64,000 nt of DNA from Stenotrophomonas maltophilia (lineage in GTDB: Bacteria > Pseudomonadota > Gammaproteobacteria > Xanthomonadales > Xanthomonadaceae): contig WNDS01000002.1 in the NCBI GenBank assembly GCA_009912235.1, forward strand, positions 744,001 to 808,000, read 5' to 3'. This document shows, piece by piece, positions 46,628-61,918 of the stretch (positions are counted from its first letter, which is position 1; the number at the start of each line of letters is the position of its first letter). A program made the translations under genes and the position numbers. The notes below the pieces were generated by a model, which saw only the letters and a program-made list of their open reading frames with translations, was not told where the DNA came from and ran no database searches.

Positions 46628-46651
46628 CGAGGCCGGGTTGCCCCGGCCTCG
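46628..46651 (-). terminator. Terminator of ftsH
   Basis: CGAGGCCGGG pairs with CCCGGCCTCG around a 4-base loop, followed on the reverse strand by GTTGTTTTC. It lies 25 bases after the ftsH stop. Confidence 0.7.
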
Positions 46652-46675
46652 TCAGGTCCTGCGTGCGGCCGGCGG

Positions 46676-48613
<1,938 letters not shown>

Positions 48614-48678
48614 CCTCATTGGCTCCGGTGTTCCTCTCAGTGCTTGTGTTGCGTTGGGATCGAGCTTGCTTGGCAAGC

Positions 48679-49311
48679 TTACTTCATGTGGGCACGTTTG
48701 CCCTGCCCTAGGGCATACACCTCGGGGGAGCGCTTGCGCGAGGCTTCCGGCTTGCGGATGGCGACCTTGTCGTACCGGCGGCGCATCTCGCGCACGTAGT
48801 CGTCAAAGCCCACGCCCTGGAAGAGCTTGATCAGGAACGCCCCACCGGTCTTGAGGTGGTTGTCGGCGAAATCCAGGGCCAGCTCGGCCAGGTACATCAT
48901 CCGCGGCTGGTCGACCGCGTCCACACCGCTCTTATTGGGGGCCATATCGGACAGCACAAGGTCTACCCGCTCGCCACCCAGCATCGCTTCAAACTGAGAT
49001 AGGACGGTTTGCTCCCTGAAGTCACCGTGAAGGAACTCCACGCCGGCCAGCGGCGGCATGTCCAGGATGTCCAGGGCCAGTACGCGTCCGGTGTCGCCCA
49101 GCTGTCTCCGAACCTGCTGAGACCAGCCGCCCGGGGCGGCACCCAGATCGACCACCACCATGTTCGGCTTCAGCAGCCGGTCACGTTCAAGCAGCTCTTC
49201 CAGCTTGTACGCGGCACGCGAGCGCATGCCTTCGGCCTGTGCCTTCTTCACGAAGGGGTCGGAGAAGTGTTCCTTGAGCCAGCGCTGGCTGCTTTTGCTG
49301 CGGGTTGCCAT
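48679..49311 (-). CDS. rlmE: 23S rRNA 2'-O-methyltransferase RlmE (FtsJ/RrmJ)
   Basis: A 210-residue SAM enzyme methylating U2552. SAM motif [14 protein letters not shown], catalytic Lys in [10 protein letters not shown], Asp in [10 protein letters not shown] and Lys in [11 protein letters not shown]. Divergent from yhbY with a 65-base gap, the standard order. Confidence 0.95.
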   Translation of the reverse strand: MATRSKSSQRWLKEHFSDPFVKKAQAEGMRSRAAYKLEELLERDRLLKPNMVVVDLGAAPGGWSQQVRRQLGDTGRVLALDILDMPPLAGVEFLHGDFREQTVLSQFEAMLGGERVDLVLSDMAPNKSGVDAVDQPRMMYLAELALDFADNHLKTGGAFLIKLFQGVGFDDYVREMRRRYDKVAIRKPEASRKRSPEVYALGQGKRAHMK

Positions 49312-49376
49312 TGGAAATAGGGGCAGATGGGGCCGTCATGATACCCTAATCGTCCCATTCAACCGCCTTTTCCTGC

Positions 49377-49682
49377 ATGTCCATCGCCCTGACCGCTTCC
49401 CAGACCCGTTTCCTGCGCGGCCAAGCCCACGACCTCAAGGCCCTGCTGCAGACCGGCGGCAAGGGCATCACCCCGGCTTTCATCGCCGAGCTGAATGAAG
49501 TCCTGGAACGCCACGAACTGGTCAAGGTGAAGGTCGCCGCCGAGGACCGCGACGCCCGTGACGTCATGATCGGTGAGATCGTGTCGGCCACGCAGAGCGC
49601 CCTGGTGCAGCGCATCGGCCACGTGGCCGTGCTGTACCGCCCGAGCACGGAACAGCGCCAGATCGTCCTGCCGCGCGGCTGA
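49377..49682 (+). CDS. yhbY: RNA-binding protein YhbY (CRM domain)
   Basis: A 101-residue CRM-domain protein (LRGQAHDLKALLQTGGKGIT, GHVAVLYRPS) associated with pre-50S ribosomal particles. Divergent from rlmE, the conserved neighbour. Confidence 0.9.
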   Translation: MSIALTASQTRFLRGQAHDLKALLQTGGKGITPAFIAELNEVLERHELVKVKVAAEDRDARDVMIGEIVSATQSALVQRIGHVAVLYRPSTEQRQIVLPRG

Positions 49683-49697
49683 CCGCGCCGAGAAGCC

Positions 49698-50072
49698 ATG
49701 CAACTGCATCACGAACTGCCCGATTACGCCTACAGCCTGCGCGCCGCCAGCGGCCGCTCGGCGACCGTGAACGACAAGGTGCTGGGTCGCAGCTTCATCG
49801 TGACCCCTGACACGCTGGTGGACAGCTGGCCGGTCACCTCGGTGTCGGCACTGCAGCTGGAGCACCTGGAGGCGGTGCTGGCACTGAACCCGGTGCTGAT
49901 CATCCTGGGCACCGGCGAACGCCAGGTGTTCCCGCCGGCACAGCTCATGGCCGCCTGCCTGTCACGCGGCATCGGGCTGGAAGTGATGAACAACCCGGCC
50001 GCCGCGCGCACGTTCAACATCCTGGCCGCCGAAGGCCGCCGGGTCGCTGCCGCGTTCATCCTCGAAGGCTGA
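49698..50072 (+). CDS. Mth938-like domain protein
   Basis: A 124-residue protein of the DUF498/Mth938 family: SFIVTPDTLVDSWPV, LIILGTGERQVFP, GLEVMNNPAAARTFNILAAE. The family has a conserved fold but no firm function; some members are linked to respiratory complex I assembly. Fifteen bases after yhbY, probably co-transcribed. Confidence 0.8.
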   Translation: MQLHHELPDYAYSLRAASGRSATVNDKVLGRSFIVTPDTLVDSWPVTSVSALQLEHLEAVLALNPVLIILGTGERQVFPPAQLMAACLSRGIGLEVMNNPAAARTFNILAAEGRRVAAAFILEG

Positions 50073-50118
50073 GACCAGCCCCGGCACCTGGCCGGACTTA
50101 AGCAAGGCCTGCCGCCGG

Positions 50119-50143
50119 GTAGTGCCGGCCGTTGGCCGGCAAC
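50119..50143 (+). repeat. SMAG-type REP palindrome
   Basis: Identical in sequence to the copy at 15620 (GTAG head, TGCCGGCC-GTT-GGCCGGCA stem), between two convergent genes. Confidence 0.85.
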
Positions 50144-50164
50144 CCCACACTCCTCGACCGGCCC

Positions 50165-50944
50165 TTACTTCGCCGGCAGGTACTGCAACGGGTCGACCGG
50201 CTTGCCGTTGTAGCGGATCTCGAAGTGCAGCATGTCGCGGTTGGCCCCGGTGCGACCCATCTCGGCGATCTGGTCGCCGGCCTTCACGCTCTGCCCTTCA
50301 TTGACCAGGCGCTTGCGGTTGTGGCCATAGGCCGACAGCCACTGGTCGCTGTGCTTGATGATGATCAGCTCGCCGTAGCCCACCAGGCCAGCGCCGGAAT
50401 ACACCACGACGCCGTTGGCGGCCGCGCGCACGGCTTCACCGCTGGTGCCGGCGATGTCCACGCCCTGCTTGGTGGTCTCGCCGGCCACGAAACGGCCGAC
50501 CAGCTGGCCTTCGGCCGGCCAGCGCCAGCTGATGTTGCTGCGCGCGGGAGGCGCGGTGGCCACCGGTGCGGCGCTGCCACCGCCCGACGAGGACGGCGCG
50601 GTGACCACGGTGGTCGGTGCGCGGCCGCCGCCAGCCCCCGGCGGATACAGGCGGATGACCTGACCCGGGTAGATGGTGGACGGATTGTCCAGGCTGTTCC
50701 AGGCGATCAGGTCGGCCGGGGTGATGTCATGGATGCGGGCCAGCGCGTAGATCGTGTCGCCCTTGCGCACGCTGACGGTCTGCCCGGGCTTGGGCACGGA
50801 GGTCTTGGGCGTGGTCGACACGGCGCCACCGCCACTGCCGCCGGCCGGACGGACCACCGTCGCCGTGCCGCAGGCGGCCAGCGTGGATACCAGCAACGCC
50901 AGCGCGGACAGACGCACTCCCTTGCTCAGACGGACTGCACTCAT
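50165..50944 (-). CDS. nlpD: NlpD-like LysM/M23 lipoprotein
   Basis: A 259-residue lipoprotein (ALALLVSTLAACG lipobox). A LysM domain (SVRKGDTIYALARIHDITPA) is followed by a Gly/Ser/Pro linker and a LytM/M23 domain (FVAGETTKQGVDIAG, AYGHNRKRL, HFEIRYNGKPVDP). In the first zinc motif H-x-x-x-D is replaced (GVDIAG without the H), as in NlpD, so it is probably an amidase activator, not an enzyme. It follows pcm and yqaA, as in nlpD-rpoS regions. Confidence 0.85.
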   Translation of the reverse strand: MSAVRLSKGVRLSALALLVSTLAACGTATVVRPAGGSGGGAVSTTPKTSVPKPGQTVSVRKGDTIYALARIHDITPADLIAWNSLDNPSTIYPGQVIRLYPPGAGGGRAPTTVVTAPSSSGGGSAAPVATAPPARSNISWRWPAEGQLVGRFVAGETTKQGVDIAGTSGEAVRAAANGVVVYSGAGLVGYGELIIIKHSDQWLSAYGHNRKRLVNEGQSVKAGDQIAEMGRTGANRDMLHFEIRYNGKPVDPLQYLPAK

Positions 50945-51555
50945 GCGAACTTCGACCTCCATACAAGCCAGGCAACCAGCGCCACCACCACAACGGTGGC
51001 GAACCAGCCCAGCGGTTCAATCCAGCGGCGCAGCGCCGCTTCGGCGCGCGGGCCGCCGACACGGATCACGGCAGCCAGCACGTATACGCGCTTGCCGCGA
51101 CCGATCAGCATGCTCAGCACGTATTGCGGCAGCGGCACCCCGACGATACCCGAAGCCCACGTGAAGACCTTCATCGGGATCGGCATGAAGCCGCCCAGCA
51201 CCAGGGAGGTGAACACCGCCCACGGCGATTCGGCCATCTTCGCCTGCACCGTGGCGATGCCCTGCTCGATGGCCGGCAGCATGCCCATCATCGCCAGCAG
51301 CGGCTTGATCGCCTCATAGGCGAAATGGCCCAGTGCGTAGCCGACCAGCGCACCGACCATCGAGCCGGCCAGGCTGAGCGTGGCAAACCACCAGCCACGC
51401 CTGGGCTGGGCCACACACATCGGTGCCAGCATGACTTCCGGCATGACCGGGAAGATGATGGCCTCGACGAAGCTGAGCACCGTCAGGTAGGTCGGCGCAC
51501 GCTCATGGCTGGCCCACTTCAATGCCCGCTCGTACAGCGGCCCGAAAATCTTCAT
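50941..51555 (-). CDS. yqaA: YqaA/DedA-like membrane protein
   Basis: A 204-residue SNARE-associated/VTT-family membrane protein. Features: VLSFVEAIIFPVMPEVMLAP, GSMVGALVGYALGH and a C-terminal helix. DedA-family proteins take part in lipid-carrier recycling and membrane homeostasis. AAGGAG lies ten bases before the ATG at 51555. It overlaps the nlpD start by an ATGA. Confidence 0.8.
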   Translation of the reverse strand: MKIFGPLYERALKWASHERAPTYLTVLSFVEAIIFPVMPEVMLAPMCVAQPRRGWWFATLSLAGSMVGALVGYALGHFAYEAIKPLLAMMGMLPAIEQGIATVQAKMAESPWAVFTSLVLGGFMPIPMKVFTWASGIVGVPLPQYVLSMLIGRGKRVYVLAAVIRVGGPRAEAALRRWIEPLGWFATVVVVALVAWLVWRSKFA

Positions 51556-51574
51556 GCAGCCCAGCTCCTTGGAA

Positions 51575-52252
51575 TCAGTCCAGCATGCCAGACAGCAGGG
51601 GCACGAAGGTGACCGGTGCCAGCACGCGTTGTTCGATGCTGCCATCGGCGGCGCGGTCCAGCTGCACCAGCGACTGCGCGCCGGGGCAACCGACCGGGGC
51701 GACCAGGCGGCCACCGTCGGCCAGCTGCTCCACCAGCGCGTCCACCAGGGCCGGTGCAGCGGCGGTCACCACGATGGCGTCGAACGGGCCGTGCTCGGCC
51801 CAGCCGACCCGGCCATCATCGTGCTTGGTACGGATGTTCATGCCCAGCGCGCGAAAGCGCTTGCGCGCCTGCCGCAGCAGGTCGCCGATGCGCTCCACGG
51901 TGTAGACCTCCAGGCCCAGCGCGCCCAGCACGGCGGCCTGGTAGCCCGACCCGGTGCCCACTTCCAGCACCTTCTTCGGCGCGCCCTGCAGCACCGCCTC
52001 GGTCATGCGCGCCACCACCCACGGCTGGGAAATGGTCTGGCCGTGGCCGATCGGCAGTGCCGTGTCTTCGTAGGCGCGCGAGGCCAGCGCTTCATCGATG
52101 AACAGATGGCGCGGCACCACGCGGATCGCATTGAGGGTGTCTTCGTCGACGATGCCGGCTTCGCGCAGGCGTTCGACCAGGCGGTCGCGCACGCGCTGCG
52201 AGGTCATGCCGATGCCGACCGCTTCCGGTTGCAGGCGCAGGCGCGGGCTCAT
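51575..52252 (-). CDS. pcm: Protein-L-isoaspartate O-methyltransferase
   Basis: A 225-residue SAM enzyme that repairs isoaspartyl residues. [18 protein letters not shown] is motif I, with [15 protein letters not shown] upstream. Coupled to surE by ATGA; the surE-pcm-yqaA-nlpD order is conserved in gammaproteobacteria. Confidence 0.93.
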   Translation of the reverse strand: MSPRLRLQPEAVGIGMTSQRVRDRLVERLREAGIVDEDTLNAIRVVPRHLFIDEALASRAYEDTALPIGHGQTISQPWVVARMTEAVLQGAPKKVLEVGTGSGYQAAVLGALGLEVYTVERIGDLLRQARKRFRALGMNIRTKHDDGRVGWAEHGPFDAIVVTAAAPALVDALVEQLADGGRLVAPVGCPGAQSLVQLDRAADGSIEQRVLAPVTFVPLLSGMLD

Positions 52253-53055
52253 GCCGGCCGGTCCAGGGCGGCGGACAGCCCACCCGCCCAGCTCGCCACT
52301 TTCTCCAGCGCCTGGTAGCGGGTCAGGTCGACCTGGATCGGGGTGATCGAGATGTGCCCGGTGCGCACGGCGTGGAAATCCGTGCCGGGGCCTGAATCCT
52401 GTTCGCGGCCGGCCGGGCCGATCCAGTACACCTCGTTGCCGCGCGGGTCCTTCTGCGCGATGCAGCCTTCGGCGCGGTGGCGGTTGCCCAGCCGGGTGAC
52501 CTCGAAGCCCTCGACCTCGCTCCACGGCAGGTCGGGCACGTTGACGTTGAGGATGGTGTCGGCGGGCAGCGGATCGGCCTTCAGGCGGCTGACGATTTCC
52601 ACCGCGGCGCGCGCGGCGGTCTCGAAATGCTTCGGCTCGTGGTTGCGGCTGACCAGCGACACCGCCACCGCCGGCAGGCCGAGGAAGCGCCCCTCCATCG
52701 CTGCCGAGACCGTGCCGGAATAGATCACGTCATCGCCGAGGTTGGCGACGTTGTTGATGCCGGACACGACGATGTCGGGTTCGAACTCCAGCAGGCCGGT
52801 CAGCGCCAGGTGCACGCAGTCGGTGGGGGTACCGGCCACCGACACCGTGTAGTGGTCGATGCGCTTGAGGCGGATCGGCAGGTCCAGGGTCAGCGAATTG
52901 CTGGCGCCGGAGCGGTCCCGGTCCGGCGCGACGGTGGTCACCTCGTGACCGGCGTAGCGCAGCGTTTCGGCCAGCATCCGGATGCCCGGCGCGTCGACGC
53001 CATCATCGTTGCTGACCAGAATGCGTATCGGCGATTTAACCGCTTGATTTTCCAA
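52249..53055 (-). CDS. surE: Survival protein SurE, start codon unusual
   Basis: Metal-dependent 5'/3'-nucleotidase. Metal site [13 protein letters not shown], then [27 protein letters not shown] and [15 protein letters not shown]. Homologues begin Met just before RILVSNDDG, but here the codon is ATA (53026-53028). No ATG or GTG precedes it closely; the nearest in-frame candidate is the TTG at 53055. I annotate from there with low certainty of the start. The body is intact. Confidence 0.85.
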   Translation of the reverse strand: MENQAVKSPIRILVSNDDGVDAPGIRMLAETLRYAGHEVTTVAPDRDRSGASNSLTLDLPIRLKRIDHYTVSVAGTPTDCVHLALTGLLEFEPDIVVSGINNVANLGDDVIYSGTVSAAMEGRFLGLPAVAVSLVSRNHEPKHFETAARAAVEIVSRLKADPLPADTILNVNVPDLPWSEVEGFEVTRLGNRHRAEGCIAQKDPRGNEVYWIGPAGREQDSGPGTDFHAVRTGHISITPIQVDLTRYQALEKVASWAGGLSAALDRPA

Positions 53056-53237
53056 GACTTCGACCCCGTTACAGCCCAGCGTTGGCGGGCTGGTCACGCT
53101 TCCGGCAGGGAAGCGGCAGCCACGCAAGTGCGTCCGGTATTGTGCCGCAAGCGGGCCGCAGGTCCTACCCTGCTGGCGGTCATGGCGGATATCGGCAGCG
53201 CATATGCACCGCCTGCGTCACGGTTTACCCTGTGCGC

Positions 53238-53777
53238 ATGTCGCATCCGCAAGACGAAGATCCCGCTGCGCTGTTCCGCGCGGCCATCGGCGAAGTGAAG
53301 CCCCTGCGCAAGGAGGCCGAACCGGCGCCGGCCGCGCCGCGCCCGAAGCCGCGCGCGCGCATGGCCGAACGCGACGAGGCCGAGGCCGCCGGTGAGTTCG
53401 CACGACTGCTGCGTGACAGCAGCCCGCTGGAAGCCGGCGACACCGCCAGCTACCGCCGCGACAACCTGCCGCCGCGCATGTTCCAGCGGCTCAAGCGCGG
53501 CCAGTATTCGGTGCAGGACGAGCTGGACCTGCACGGTGCCACGGCTGCGCAGGCGGAATCACTGCTGCGGCAGTTTTTGCTGGAGGCGCACGCCCATGAG
53601 TATGGCTGCGTGCGCATCATCCACGGCAAGGGCCTGCAGTCCGATGGCGGCGCACCGGTGCTGAAGAATCTGGTGGACCGCCTGTTGCGGCTGCGCAACG
53701 ACGTGCTGGCCTTCCATTCGGCACCGCCCGGCCAGGGCGGCACCGGCGCGGTGCTGGTGCTGTTGGCGCGGCGGTGA
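53238..53777 (+). CDS. Smr-domain protein
   Basis: A 179-residue protein. An Arg/Ala/Pro-rich N-terminus is followed by a C-terminal Smr domain (QDELDLHGATAAQAESLLRQ, VRIIHGKGLQSDGGAPVLKN, FHSAPPGQGGTGAVLVLL) with D-x-H and H-G-K-G motifs of MutS2-type endonucleases. Stand-alone members are possible nucleases acting on RNA or DNA. A (CG)5 tract at 53350-53360 is intact in frame. Divergent from surE. Confidence 0.88.
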   Translation: MSHPQDEDPAALFRAAIGEVKPLRKEAEPAPAAPRPKPRARMAERDEAEAAGEFARLLRDSSPLEAGDTASYRRDNLPPRMFQRLKRGQYSVQDELDLHGATAAQAESLLRQFLLEAHAHEYGCVRIIHGKGLQSDGGAPVLKNLVDRLLRLRNDVLAFHSAPPGQGGTGAVLVLLARR

Positions 53778-53861
53778 GGGGTGTGTTCGGCGAGGATGCC
53801 TGGTACGGCTACCCGGCTCGGTTGCCCTACCCGGTGTTGCTCGGCCCGGTTGCTCGACCCG

Positions 53862-53949
53862 GTAGAGTCGACTGTTAGTCGACTGCTTCTTCCGGCAGCA
53901 CGCAAGAACCCCGCGCTGCGCGCGATAGTCGACTGACAGTCGACTCTAC
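53862..53949. repeat. Inverted pair of GTAG/AGTCGACT palindromic repeats, first unit
   Basis: GTAGAGTCGACTGTTAGTCGACT-type sequence at 53862-53884 faces its complement-like copy at 53927-53949, which ends CTCTAC. Each arm contains two AGTCGACT octamers. The pair, 42 bases apart, can form a long stem. It shares the GTAG head with SMAG elements. Confidence 0.8.
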
Positions 53950-54040
53950 CCAGCCTCAACCTGTACCGCCGGCTGTCGGGCCACGAGACCCTGCGAGGGT
54001 TTCCCACGCCCAGCTCATGCGGCACGGCCGTGGTAGACCG

Positions 54041-54108
54041 GTAGAGTCGACTGTTAGTCGACTGTTTCTTCCAGCAGCGCGCGATAGTCGACTGACAGTC
54101 GACTCTAC
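54041..54108. repeat. Inverted pair of GTAG/AGTCGACT palindromic repeats, second unit
   Basis: The same two arms at 54041-54063 and 54086-54108, with a shorter 22-base middle (CAGCAGCGCGCGAT). The two units together fill most of the 357-base gap between smr and truD. The intervening 53950-54040 holds nothing else I can name. Confidence 0.8.
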
Positions 54109-54134
54109 CCCTCGCCCCCTCCGCGTCTGCCCCG

Positions 54135-55166
54135 TCAGCCCTGTGAGGCGTCTTCCACGGTGCCCAGTTCGTGCAGTACGGCGGTGGCATAGCAGCCCGG
54201 CGGCAGTGCGAAGGACAGCTCCAGCACGTCGGCGGCCAGCCACTGGTGCTGCAGCAGTGCCGGGCGCAGGCGCAGCGCACGGCGCTCCTGCTTCAGTTCG
54301 GCTGCTTCCAGCCCGGCACGCAGTGCCTGCGATTCCGCATCGTCCAGCGCGGCCAGTTCCAGCACGCGTGCGGCATCGCTGCTGCGCAGTTCGCCTGCTC
54401 CCCACAACGGACCGCTGGGGTGGATGTCGAACCACGCCAAACGCTCGGACAGCGCATCGCTGAACGGCTCGGGGCCGAACACGCTGCGGCTGCCGTCGAG
54501 CATCCACACTTCGTCGTCCAGCGGCTGGTCTCAGCAGCCCTGCTCCACGCGTGCGGCCAGCACACGGTTGAACAATGCCGACCGGGCCGCCGACAGCAGC
54601 AGCGAACACTGGTCCTTGCGCATGCGGCGGCCGCCGAACATCGCCAGTGCGGCCGGCACGTTGCCGCCGTCGTGGCCAAAGCGCTGTTCGCCGAACCAGT
54701 TCGGCAGGCCACGCTCGGCAATCTGCTGCAGGCGCTGGCTGATGGCAGCGGCATCGCCCTGCACCTCGCGCAGCACCAGCTTGAAGCGGTTGCCGGCCAG
54801 CGCGCCACGCTGCAGCTTGCGGTTGTGCCAGGTGGACGAGACGATTTCGATCTCGTCGCTGGCCAGCGCGGCCAGGTCCGGCGCCACCCGCTTGGGCAGG
54901 TGCACCCTGAAGCGCTGCGTGGTGACGGCATGGCGGTCCTTCATGCCGGCGTAGCTGACCGCCATCTCCGGCAGGCCGGCCCACTGCGCCAGCAGCTTGG
55001 CCACGTGCACCGTGTTGGCGCCGCGCTTGCGGATCTCCAGCAGCAGGTGCTCGCCTTCGCCGGTGGCTTCGAACGAGGGCAGCTCGTCCACCTGGAAGTC
55101 GTCTGCGGTGGTGCGGATGCGCGCATGCAGCAGCGGCGCGCCGAACGCCAGCGGAACCGGAATCAT
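54135..55166 (-). pseudogene. truD: tRNA pseudouridine synthase TruD with an in-frame opal codon
   Basis: Enzyme making pseudouridine-13 in tRNA-Glu. Catalytic segment [16 protein letters not shown] (Asp77), then [13 protein letters not shown] and the TRUD domain. After about 211 residues the frame meets TGA (54531-54533: VEQGC, stop) and then continues in the same frame as [14 protein letters not shown] to the natural end. A Trp codon TGG fits the position, so one base change explains it. Without readthrough the C-terminal third is lost. Start at 55166 overlaps the ispF stop by ATGA. Confidence 0.88.
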
Positions 55167-55660
55167 CGCGCCACCAGCAGTACGGCGGCCTGTGCGGCGA
55201 TGCCTTCGCTGCGGCCGGTAAACCCCAGTTTTTCCGAGGTGGTGGCCTTGACGCTGACCGCATCCAGCGGCAGCTGCAGCAGGCCGGCGATGCGCTCGCG
55301 CATGGCCAGCGCATGCGGGCCCACCTTGGGGCGTTCGCAGATGACGGTGATGTCGGCGTTGCCGACCTGCCAGCCACGCTCGCGCAGCAGGGCATCGCAA
55401 TGGGCCACGAAGCGGCTGCTGTCCGCGCCCTTCCAGCGGTCATCGCTGGGCGGGAAGTGCACGCCGATATCGCCCAGCGCCAGCGCGCCGAGCATGGCAT
55501 CGCACAGCGCGTGCAGGATCACATCGCCATCGCTGTGTGCCAGCACGCCGGCAGTGTGCGGCACGCGCACGCCGCCCAGCATGGTGTGGTCGCCAGCGCC
55601 GAAGGCGTGGACGTCGTAGCCCTGGCCGATGCGGACGGGCGGGAAAGAAACGGTGCTCAT
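55163..55660 (-). CDS. ispF: 2-C-methyl-D-erythritol 2,4-cyclodiphosphate synthase
   Basis: A 165-residue MEP-pathway enzyme. Metal and substrate motifs: [50 protein letters not shown]. It is separate from ispD here but adjacent, as in most gammaproteobacteria. Confidence 0.96.
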   Translation of the reverse strand: MSTVSFPPVRIGQGYDVHAFGAGDHTMLGGVRVPHTAGVLAHSDGDVILHALCDAMLGALALGDIGVHFPPSDDRWKGADSSRFVAHCDALLRERGWQVGNADITVICERPKVGPHALAMRERIAGLLQLPLDAVSVKATTSEKLGFTGRSEGIAAQAAVLLVAR

Positions 55661-55696
55661 GGATACAGCCCTTGCAGCAGGGCCGCGCGGCGCGGA

Positions 55697-56395
55697 TCAG
55701 CCGACGCGGCGGGAAAGTACGAACTCGAAACGGTCCAGGTCGGACGGGGTGGTGACCTTGAAATTGTCCTCGCTGCCTTCCACCAGCAGCGGGCGCTGGC
55801 CCTGGCGCTCCATGGCCATGGCCTCGTCGGTGACCTCCACGCCTGCCGCGGCGGCCTCGGCCAGCGCGCGGCTGAGCTGGTGGCGGCGGAACAGCTGCGG
55901 GGTCAGCGCACGCCACAGGCGCTCGCGCGGCTCGGTGCCGTCGATGCCACCGTCGTCGCCGGCGCGCTTGAGGGTGTCGCGCACCGGTGCGGCCAGGATC
56001 GCACCGACCAGGTCGGCACGCCCCACTTCCAGCAGGCGGTCCAGGTCGGCCAGCGACAGGTTCGGGCGCGCGGCATCGTGCACCAGCACGAATTCGTCGG
56101 CGCGCACGCTGTCCGGCAGCGCCTGGAGGCCGGCCAGCACCGAGGCGGCGCGGGTGACACCACCGGTGCAGGTCAGCACCGGCTTGCCGGCATGAGTATG
56201 CCAGCCGGGCCAGTCGGCATCGCCGTCGGACAGGGCCACCATCGCCCCGGCCACGGCAGGGTGTGCCATCAGTGCGTCGAGGGTATGGGCGAGCAGGATC
56301 TGCCCGCCCGCCTGCAGGTACTGCTTGGGCAGCGGCGCACCGAAGCGGGTGCCACGGCCGGCGGCAGGCACCACCACCCAGATCGCGCCACTCAT
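55697..56395 (-). CDS. ispD: 2-C-methyl-D-erythritol 4-phosphate cytidylyltransferase
   Basis: A 232-residue MEP-pathway enzyme. N-terminal nucleotide loop [29 protein letters not shown], and [12 protein letters not shown]. Its ATG overlaps the ftsB stop. Confidence 0.95.
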   Translation of the reverse strand: MSGAIWVVVPAAGRGTRFGAPLPKQYLQAGGQILLAHTLDALMAHPAVAGAMVALSDGDADWPGWHTHAGKPVLTCTGGVTRAASVLAGLQALPDSVRADEFVLVHDAARPNLSLADLDRLLEVGRADLVGAILAAPVRDTLKRAGDDGGIDGTEPRERLWRALTPQLFRRHQLSRALAEAAAAGVEVTDEAMAMERQGQRPLLVEGSEDNFKVTTPSDLDRFEFVLSRRVG

Positions 56396-56742
56396 GGCAC
56401 GTCCGTGCTGTGGTCGGCGCCGTCGGCCAGCGGTGCCGGCGGACGCGCCGGCGGTACCGGCGCATCCTCGACCACGCGGTAGAACTTTTCGCCGGGCTTG
56501 ATCATGCCCAGCTCGCTGCGCGCACGCTCTTCGATGGCCGACTGGCCTTCCTTGAGGTCTTTCACCTCGGCAGCCAGCGCATCGTTGCGCTGCTGCAGGC
56601 CATCGTTGTCCCGCTTCTGGTTTTCGACCTGGGCCTCGAGCATCATCACTTCACCCGAGTTAGCCGGGCCGAACCAGAAACGGTACTGCAGCCATGCCAA
56701 CAGCAGGGCCAGCACCAGCAGCAGCCAGCGCCAGTCGCGCAT
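56392..56742 (-). CDS. ftsB: Cell division protein FtsB
   Basis: A 116-residue septum protein with one N-terminal membrane helix ([20 protein letters not shown]) and a coiled coil ([20 protein letters not shown]). It joins FtsL and FtsQ in the divisome. Position after eno and before ispD is conserved. The Pro-rich tail is longer than in E. coli (103 aa). Confidence 0.92.
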   Translation of the reverse strand: MRDWRWLLLVLALLLAWLQYRFWFGPANSGEVMMLEAQVENQKRDNDGLQQRNDALAAEVKDLKEGQSAIEERARSELGMIKPGEKFYRVVEDAPVPPARPPAPLADGADHSTDVP

Positions 56743-56746
56743 GGGC

Positions 56747-58138
<1,392 letters not shown>

Positions 58139-58501
58139 TCAGCGCAGCAGCGACAGCAATGGCGGTGCCAGCACGGCCAGCAGCAGGCCCAGCAGCAGCG
58201 CCGAGACCGCCGCCGCCACCCGCCAGCGGCGCAGTTGCCAGCCCAGCATGGCCGCCAGGCTGCTGGCCACGCTGCACAGCAGCAGCCCGGCCAGCGCCAG
58301 GGCGATCCTGAGCTGGGCGTTGGCCATGCCGTGGCTGCCGTCACCCGGCGGCCGCACCGAGGCGGCGCCCACCAGCACGCCGTAGCCCAGTGCGCACCAG
58401 GCCAGCAGCGCGAGGCCCAGCGCGATCGCGCCCCACGGCCAGTTCCGCCAGTGGCGCCGGCGACGCCGGGCCTCCAGCGCCGCCCACGGGTCACCACTCA
58501 C
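58139..58501 (-). CDS. Small integral membrane protein, GTG start
   Basis: A 120-residue protein from a GTG that overlaps the kdsA stop (GTGA). An Arg-rich start ([17 protein letters not shown]) precedes three hydrophobic segments. The start is set by the coupling and by the loss of coding character upstream. The family is unknown; position between kdsA and eno is common in xanthomonads. Confidence 0.65.
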   Translation of the reverse strand: MSGDPWAALEARRRRRHWRNWPWGAIALGLALLAWCALGYGVLVGAASVRPPGDGSHGMANAQLRIALALAGLLLCSVASSLAAMLGWQLRRWRVAAAVSALLLGLLLAVLAPPLLSLLR

Positions 58502-59328
58502 GCGAAGCGCGAGAAGCCGTGCTTCTTGGTTACCGCGTCGAGTTCCATCAGGGTCTCGAGCAGGGCTTCCATCTGGTCCAGCGGCCACGCATTGGGGCCG
58601 TCGGACAGCGCCTTGGACGGGTCCGGGTGGGTTTCGGCGAACAGGCCGCTGATGCCCACCGCCACGGCGGCACGCGCCAGCACCGGCACGTGTTCGCGCT
58701 GGCCACCGGAGCTGGTGCCCTGCCCGCCCGGCAGCTGCACCGAGTGGGTGGCGTCGAACACCACCGGGCAGCCGGTGTCACGCATCACCGCCAGCGAACG
58801 CATGTCGCTGACCAGGTTGTTGTAGCCGAAGCTGGCACCGCGTTCGCAGACCATGATCTGCTCGTTGCCGGTGGACTTGGCCTTCTCCACCACCGGCTTC
58901 ATGTCCCACGGCGCCAGGAACTGGCCCTTCTTGATGTTCACCGGCTTGCCGGCGGCGCACACCTTGCGGATGAAATCGGTCTGGCGCGCCAGGAAGGCCG
59001 GGGTCTGCAGCACGTCCACCACCGAGGCCACTTCGTCCATCGGGGTGTATTCGTGCACGTCGGTCAGCACCGGCACGCCGATCTGCTTCTTCACTTCGGC
59101 CAGCACCTTCAGGCCCTCTTCCATGCCCGGGCCGCGGAAGGCGGTGCCCGAGGTACGGTTGGCCTTGTCGAAGCTGGACTTGAAGATGAAGTTCACACCC
59201 AGCCGATCGGTGATTTCCTTCAGCGTGCCGGCGGTGTCCAGCTGCAACTGCATCGACTCGATCACGCAGGGGCCGGCGATCAGGAACAGGGGCTGGTCCA
59301 GCCCGACCTCGAATCCACACAGTTTCAT
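58498..59328 (-). CDS. kdsA: 3-deoxy-8-phosphooctulonate (KDO-8-P) synthase
   Basis: A 276-residue enzyme condensing PEP and arabinose-5-phosphate for lipopolysaccharide. [59 protein letters not shown]. Downstream of pyrG, the conserved order. Confidence 0.96.
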   Translation of the reverse strand: MKLCGFEVGLDQPLFLIAGPCVIESMQLQLDTAGTLKEITDRLGVNFIFKSSFDKANRTSGTAFRGPGMEEGLKVLAEVKKQIGVPVLTDVHEYTPMDEVASVVDVLQTPAFLARQTDFIRKVCAAGKPVNIKKGQFLAPWDMKPVVEKAKSTGNEQIMVCERGASFGYNNLVSDMRSLAVMRDTGCPVVFDATHSVQLPGGQGTSSGGQREHVPVLARAAVAVGISGLFAETHPDPSKALSDGPNAWPLDQMEALLETLMELDAVTKKHGFSRFA

Positions 59329-59392
59329 GGCGTTTCCTTTGGGTCCATGGCACCGGTCAGGGCCGGCGCACGGGGAGTGAAGCAGTCAAGAT

Positions 59393-59409
59393 GGGGGCCA
59401 GCGGCCCCC
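59393..59409 (-). terminator. Weak hairpin after pyrG
   Basis: GGGGGCC-AGC-GGCCCCC, 8 bases after the pyrG stop, without a strong T tract. It may be only an attenuator for the kdsA cluster. Confidence 0.35.
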
Positions 59410-59417
59410 GGGGCAAG

Positions 59418-61747
<2,330 letters not shown>

Positions 61748-61918
61748 GGAACCTCCTCGCGGTATGGCTCGGATCTAGGGGTGCCCGGCGCGCTTTTCCA
61801 GCCAGCGTGCGCCTGCCAGGGCATTTTACCCCCTTCCCCGCCGCGAGGCTGAACCGCAGGCGTGCAAAATCCCCGTCCACACCGCACACTTGCGCGTCGC
61901 TCCGCGCTTTGAAGATAG

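Noticed and set aside
53862..54108. CRISPR array
   Set aside because: The repeats are inverted pairs, not direct repeats with unique equal spacers, and no cas gene is present.
54531..54533. Selenocysteine at the truD TGA
   Set aside because: TruD is not a selenoprotein family, Trp fits the position, and no SECIS-like hairpin is visible directly after the codon.
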